DNA from: Oscillospiraceae bacterium
GTDB taxonomy: Bacteria; Bacillota; Clostridia; Oscillospirales; Ruminococcaceae
Length of the DNA: 33,189 nucleotides
Direction: 5' to 3'
NCBI GenBank assembly: GCA_009777445.1
Contig: WRLV01000020.1
Location: forward strand, 1 to 33,189
Under the pieces are notes generated by a model. That model saw only the letters and a list, made by a program, of their open reading frames with translations. It made no database searches and had not been told where the DNA came from. Within the stretch, counting starts at the first letter, position 1; the number at the start of each line of letters is the position of its first letter. The translations under genes and the position numbers were made by a program. This document shows positions 29,770 to 33,189 of this stretch, in pieces.

Positions 29770-31314
29770 TTATGGGAAAACTTTTGTTTCGGGAATTTTA
29801 AATCCTTCAATTTCATAGCCGCGTTTTGCTGTAGAATCTGCTGTAACCCATTTTTTAAAATCGCTAACGTATCTGCCATTTTTCAACAATAGAGCATTAT
29901 CATATACCTCTGCAACGTTAGTAGCTACTCTTTCGGGTGTAGGTTTATTTGAGTCCCATGTCCATAATTCGCCATTGGTTTTTAAAAATTTATACGTTCC
30001 TGCCCATTCTACACCATCTGCAATTTTAACAGCTTCTTCTTTGCGCGGCACTTTTGTCCCATCGCCTAACTGTCCGGCTGTGTTATCACCCAATCCCCAT
30101 AAAGAACCGTCTGATTTAATAATAAACAAATGGTGATTATTAAAATAAAACCTGTCAACATCTTCAGAGATTTTAACGTCAGTAGCGTTGCTTGTTCCGG
30201 CATTACTCCAACTCCAAAGAGTTCTGTCTTGGTCAATCCAACATGAATAACCAAACGTTACATAGGCTTGATACACCGGAACACCGGGCTTATCTAAAAT
30301 CGAATTATCAAAGCTGGACATTATAAGTCCATTAGAAGCGTGCAAAAGTGCTTGGGTATAATTATAAAAACAATTAATCATATCATCCGCTACTAATACC
30401 GGGGCATAATCAGTGTTGTTTCCCCACTTCCAAATAGTTTTGTCTGTCTTGACAGCACGAAAACCGCTATCGTTCGGATTCGAGTTCACAAAATTAGCAA
30501 CTCGTGCCACATCATCTAATATTTTGATAGGGGTTTCGCTGTCAACGCCCGTTCCATCTCCGAGCATTCCATTTCTGTTGCTGCCGAATCCCCATAAAGA
30601 ATTATCGTTTTTTATGTAAAGAACGGTTGCACCGGCGTATTCTATAGAACGCACATCGGTGTCTATGTCTGTCCATTGCCACTCACGCGAAGAATTGTTT
30701 TTTTGCAATACAGAGTCTGCTGTAATCCGGTATCCCTGATAACGATTAAGAGATAACACATTCTCTTTTGCGATAATAGGCAAATTTAGGTCTAAAAACG
30801 CCGGCTCAGGTTCAGGCGGTTGTTCTGTCACAACGGAGTTATTGGCGGCGACACTCGGAGGTGTCGTTTCTTTATTATCGGGCGGCAATTGAGAAGCAAG
30901 AGTGGCGTTGGCTTGTTTGCTTGATTCTAAGACATATTCTATACCGTCTATGTAAATATAATCTCCTTTTCTTTCATAACTAAACGTCACGGCTCTTCCT
31001 GCTGCTGCGGCTATAATTTTGAGATGACCGCTTTCTATGGTATATGCAGTTTCAAAGCCCATATTATTGGTTATTGTATTACCTTTGACAGTGAAGGAAT
31101 TGCCCGTCCCCGCCACCGTAAGCCATGCCAATCTTGTACCAAACATTGCTGCCGGGTCATTATTCGTTGATGTATCTTTGACATATACATAATGCCCCTC
31201 GGGAATAGCCGTACTGCTACAACTTGTCAGCAATAAAATAAACATTAAAATCAAAATAGGTGCCGCAATAAAAAATGGCTTTGCTTTAATAAAATTAAGA
31301 ACTTGATTGTACAT
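29770..31314 (-). CDS. Lipoprotein with RCC1-type repeats
   Basis: The start at ATG 31314 (AAGGAG 8 bases upstream) gives 514 residues; the frame is open a little further but lacks a ribosome site. The N-terminus is a lipoprotein signal (hydrophobic residues 14-29, LLTSC lipobox, Cys32). Residues 34-150 form a beta-rich domain of unknown type, followed by a Pro/Glu-rich linker (TTPPSVAAN, EPEPAF). The rest shows degenerate RCC1 (beta-propeller) repeats, such as NSLWGFGSNRNGMLGDGT and GSLWGLGDNTAGQLGDGT. It is likely anchored on the outer face of the membrane; its ligand is unknown. It faces spoIID with a shared terminator region. Confidence 0.82.
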   Translation of the reverse strand: MYNQVLNFIKAKPFFIAAPILILMFILLLTSCSSTAIPEGHYVYVKDTSTNNDPAAMFGTRLAWLTVAGTGNSFTVKGNTITNNMGFETAYTIESGHLKIIAAAAGRAVTFSYERKGDYIYIDGIEYVLESSKQANATLASQLPPDNKETTPPSVAANNSVVTEQPPEPEPAFLDLNLPIIAKENVLSLNRYQGYRITADSVLQKNNSSREWQWTDIDTDVRSIEYAGATVLYIKNDNSLWGFGSNRNGMLGDGTGVDSETPIKILDDVARVANFVNSNPNDSGFRAVKTDKTIWKWGNNTDYAPVLVADDMINCFYNYTQALLHASNGLIMSSFDNSILDKPGVPVYQAYVTFGYSCWIDQDRTLWSWSNAGTSNATDVKISEDVDRFYFNNHHLFIIKSDGSLWGLGDNTAGQLGDGTKVPRKEEAVKIADGVEWAGTYKFLKTNGELWTWDSNKPTPERVATNVAEVYDNALLLKNGRYVSDFKKWVTADSTAKRGYEIEGFKIPETKVFP

Positions 31315-31339
31315 TTTTCTTTCTCCTTGAATTAATTTG

Positions 31340-31368
31340 AGTATACGTTTTTTGTCCATTTGCAAAGT
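31340..31368 (-). promoter_or_regulatory. Probable promoter of the RCC1 lipoprotein, shared motif
   Basis: Minus-strand reading: ACTTTGC, 4 bases, GGACAAAAAA, CG, TATACT (-10 at 31345-31340), 26 bases before the start. The same arrangement precedes the next gene (32163-32193), which suggests common control. Confidence 0.5.
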
Positions 31369-31430
31369 AAAAAGGGTGATTTTATGTTATATTCAGCCAA
31401 AATCATTTGAACCCTTTAAAATCAAAAGGC

Positions 31431-32141
31431 TCAATCGATTACCTTAACTCGTATTTTCAATTCTATGCCATTAACCACAGCAATGATGTCGGCGTTACCT
31501 CGTGCAACAGCTCTTACTGCACCGTTAGATGATACCGTAACCGCTCCCCTATTGCTTGATTTCCATGCAATTCTATCTTTTGAGTTAGCAGGGGTTAAAT
31601 CCGCGCCTAACCTCAATTGCTCGCCACGCCTTAGAGTGGCAGTCATTATAGCGTCAGTTGCGCCCCTGTTGGGGGCAAAAGTTACTTTAATTGTACATTC
31701 GCCTTGGACATCACGACTAACTATTCTTGCATAATTCATGCCTTTTTGCACGTTATATTCGGCTGTCCCCCTTGCTTGTTGGCTGAAGTTATTCCATAGG
31801 AGAGTAGTGGCCTGGGAGGATATTTTACTGAAGTAGTAACCAGGCCAACTCCATTCTCCCACAGAACTCTCCGTTTTGTTTGATTTTAATTCAGACCCAC
31901 CGTTATTAAAAACTTGCAAACCGGTATACTCTGCTCTTGAATAAAGAGACACTATTATTTTCCCATTAGCGGGGATATTTAGTCTAAAAACAACTGGGTT
32001 GTCTCCTAAATACACCGTTTCAGATTTATTTAGTGCCAGATTTTTTGCCGTGTCCATAATACTATTTTCTGCCCCCACAGAAATTGTTGCCATGGATAAA
32101 ACCATAACCATTGCTAAAATAATGCTGATTGTTCTTTTCAT
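31431..32141 (-). CDS. Secreted protein with a C-terminal bacterial Ig-like (BIG2-type) domain
   Basis: 236 residues. The N-terminal signal peptide (MKRTISIILAMVMVLSMATI, cleavage near VGAEN) indicates export. Residues about 30-150 form a beta-rich region with no recognised family (segments YLGDNPVVFRLNIPANGK and VGEWSWPGYYFSKI). The last 75 residues match BIG2: RLGADLTPANSKDRIAWKSS, then GAVTVSSNGAVRAVARGNADI. The role is probably adhesion or glycan binding. The ATG follows a GGAG-type site. It lies 116 bases upstream of the RCC1 gene, which has its own promoter-like motif. Confidence 0.78.
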   Translation of the reverse strand: MKRTISIILAMVMVLSMATISVGAENSIMDTAKNLALNKSETVYLGDNPVVFRLNIPANGKIIVSLYSRAEYTGLQVFNNGGSELKSNKTESSVGEWSWPGYYFSKISSQATTLLWNNFSQQARGTAEYNVQKGMNYARIVSRDVQGECTIKVTFAPNRGATDAIMTATLRRGEQLRLGADLTPANSKDRIAWKSSNRGAVTVSSNGAVRAVARGNADIIAVVNGIELKIRVKVID

Positions 32142-32162
32142 CTTATTTCTCCTTTGAATTTG

Positions 32163-32193
32163 ATTATATATTTTTTGTCCCCCCTCGCAAAGT
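32163..32193 (-). promoter_or_regulatory. Probable promoter of the BIG2 protein, shared motif
   Basis: Minus-strand reading: ACTTTGC, 6 bases, GGACAAAAAA, TA, TATAAT (-10 at 32168-32163). A -35-like TTTGCG stands 17 bases upstream of the -10. Compare 31340-31368. Confidence 0.5.
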
Positions 32194-32224
32194 GAAAATG
32201 GGAATTTTGCTCTTCTGCTGATGA

Positions 32225-33031
32225 TTAACCTGCAAGAAGCACAATCAGCAAGAACACCAATATTTGCACGGAGTAGGTAGATATTGTGGCATACGCTGAC
32301 TGGTTTTCTGTTAAACCGAACACAGACGAAAAAACGGATGGTCCCAACACTATAGCGGCTACAACTCCCATCGCAACCAATGCAACCACTAAAGGCGGTG
32401 CTATCAGACCAACGATGATAGATACAACCAACGTAAAAGTTAGCGGTATTTGCGCCGTTAGTATGTAGCCAATGAGTTTTTTGATACCACTTGAGCCATC
32501 GAAAGTTCCCTTAAATACTACCTTGCCGAAAAACAATGTAACGGCAGTAAGTATTACAAGAAGAATAGCGCATATGAATATTGCTTGAAAGAATAACGCA
32601 AATCTTGACGAGCCGCCCCCGACATTGCCATATACGACAAACAATAAACCGACAATAGGTGAATTCCACCCCCTAAAAGTCAAAACAAGGAGTGTCAAGG
32701 CAAGACCAAGTGCCTGTGCAACGGCAAAAATGATACTCTCCTTAAAACCGAGACTCGTTTCGAGCATTGCCCCTATCGGATTTTTTGCAAAAACTTTCAA
32801 GAACCCCAAAGCACCTTTGCTTGCATCTGTAAGCAGATTCCCGACCTCTTTTGCTTTTTGTGTTGCTTGACTCGGCGCGGTGGGTGTCGTAATCGGTGTA
32901 ACTGTTCCATTATGAGAGCCTTGGTTATTTGACACTTCTCCATCAGAAAGAGCTTCCGAACCTTTGCCGGGACCAACCGTCTGTAATGTCAGCATGACCT
33001 TCTCGAAATTCCACATACGGGTTTTTTTCAT
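32225..33031 (-). CDS. Polytopic membrane protein of unknown function
   Basis: ATG 33031 (MKKTRMWNFEKVM) gives 268 residues. The frame is open to a TTG at 33103, and ATG 33016 (MWNFEKV) is also possible; no strong ribosome site decides. After a Ser/Thr/Pro-rich linker (about residues 35-60, TPITTPTAPSQATQK), there are about five hydrophobic segments, including ESIIFAVAQALGLALTLLVL and FALFFQAIFICAILLVIL, with a closing segment ILVFLLIVLLAG. The layout (soluble N-terminus, linker, 5 TM) resembles Yip1-like or zinc-ribbon-linked membrane proteins, but no cysteine ribbon is seen. Function is not recognised. Confidence 0.65.
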   Translation of the reverse strand: MKKTRMWNFEKVMLTLQTVGPGKGSEALSDGEVSNNQGSHNGTVTPITTPTAPSQATQKAKEVGNLLTDASKGALGFLKVFAKNPIGAMLETSLGFKESIIFAVAQALGLALTLLVLTFRGWNSPIVGLLFVVYGNVGGGSSRFALFFQAIFICAILLVILTAVTLFFGKVVFKGTFDGSSGIKKLIGYILTAQIPLTFTLVVSIIVGLIAPPLVVALVAMGVVAAIVLGPSVFSSVFGLTENQSAYATISTYSVQILVFLLIVLLAG

Positions 33032-33141
33032 AATGGTTATCCAGTCAATCAACGACAAGATACCGAATAATCGAGTCTGTATAACCACCCGTGTAAATGT
33101 CAATAATCTCCATAAGAAAAAAATAAATGGAGGTTAATGCA

Positions 33142-33189
33142 ATGAGAACAACAAATAATATTCAAACAGAACAAGAAATGGAGTTAGTA
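33142..33189 (+). CDS. Start of a gene running off the right edge
   Basis: ATG 33142 with GGAGG at 33129-33133 (8-base spacing). The 16 visible codons read MRTTNNIQTEQEMELV. Too short to identify. It is divergent from the membrane-protein gene. Confidence 0.55.
   Translation, partial: MRTTNNIQTEQEMELV

Overview
The window looks like a chromosomal segment of a low-to-medium GC, spore-forming anaerobe of the Bacillota, class Clostridia, probably Oscillospirales-like. The basis is the gene set (diaminopimelate aminotransferase DapL, DegV, pyruvate phosphate dikinase, a SpoIID-family protein, HicAB, PilZ), strong SigA-type promoters (TTGACA/17/TATAAT, often with an extended TGn) and AAAGGAGG-like ribosome sites. 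No rRNA, tRNA, CRISPR array or complete insertion sequence was seen. No gene-free stretch exceeds about 215 bases.

Layout. 1-240: tail of an Rpn-type nuclease/transposase. 386-6664 (+): a long run of dapL, trmL, degV, pgk, tpiA and gpmI (lysine/cell wall, tRNA modification, lower glycolysis). 6789-8635 (+): recQ, broken by a one-base shift at a T7 run. 8779-10264 (+): pdxS-pdxT (pyridoxal phosphate synthase). 10248-13408 (-): a small cupin and ppdK. 13618-14683: mazF (-) and mscL (+). 14879-19542 (-): a Rossmann/TylF methyltransferase, a CDP-glycerol transferase-like protein, an unpaired type IIA topoisomerase B subunit and a PilZ protein, all on one strand. 19756-21279: hicAB (+) and a two-gene aspartic-protease cassette (-), set between direct repeats. 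21423-25080: hflX (-) divergent from nadB-nadC (+). 25058-28505 (-): a tightly overlapping operon of a membrane protein, a P-loop ATPase and a TPR protein; this is the best candidate for an undescribed system. 28644-29603 (+): a SpoIID-family protein with a catalytic Glu-to-Gln change. 29770-33031 (-): a lipoprotein with RCC1 repeats, a secreted Ig-like protein and a polytopic membrane protein. A new gene begins at 33142.

A second theme is a modular repeat family that recurs at gene 3' ends. It has a tract of TTGACAA heptamers, which gives TGA in all three frames, followed by a 6-bp hairpin whose stem switches between GTCGCC/GGCGAC and GTCCGC/GCGGAC, and often a GGCGGT hairpin. In seven genes (pgk, gpmI, cupin, ppdK, mscL, pilZ, gyrB-like) the stop codon itself lies inside the repeat. 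In all seven the repeat is in the sense direction of the gene.
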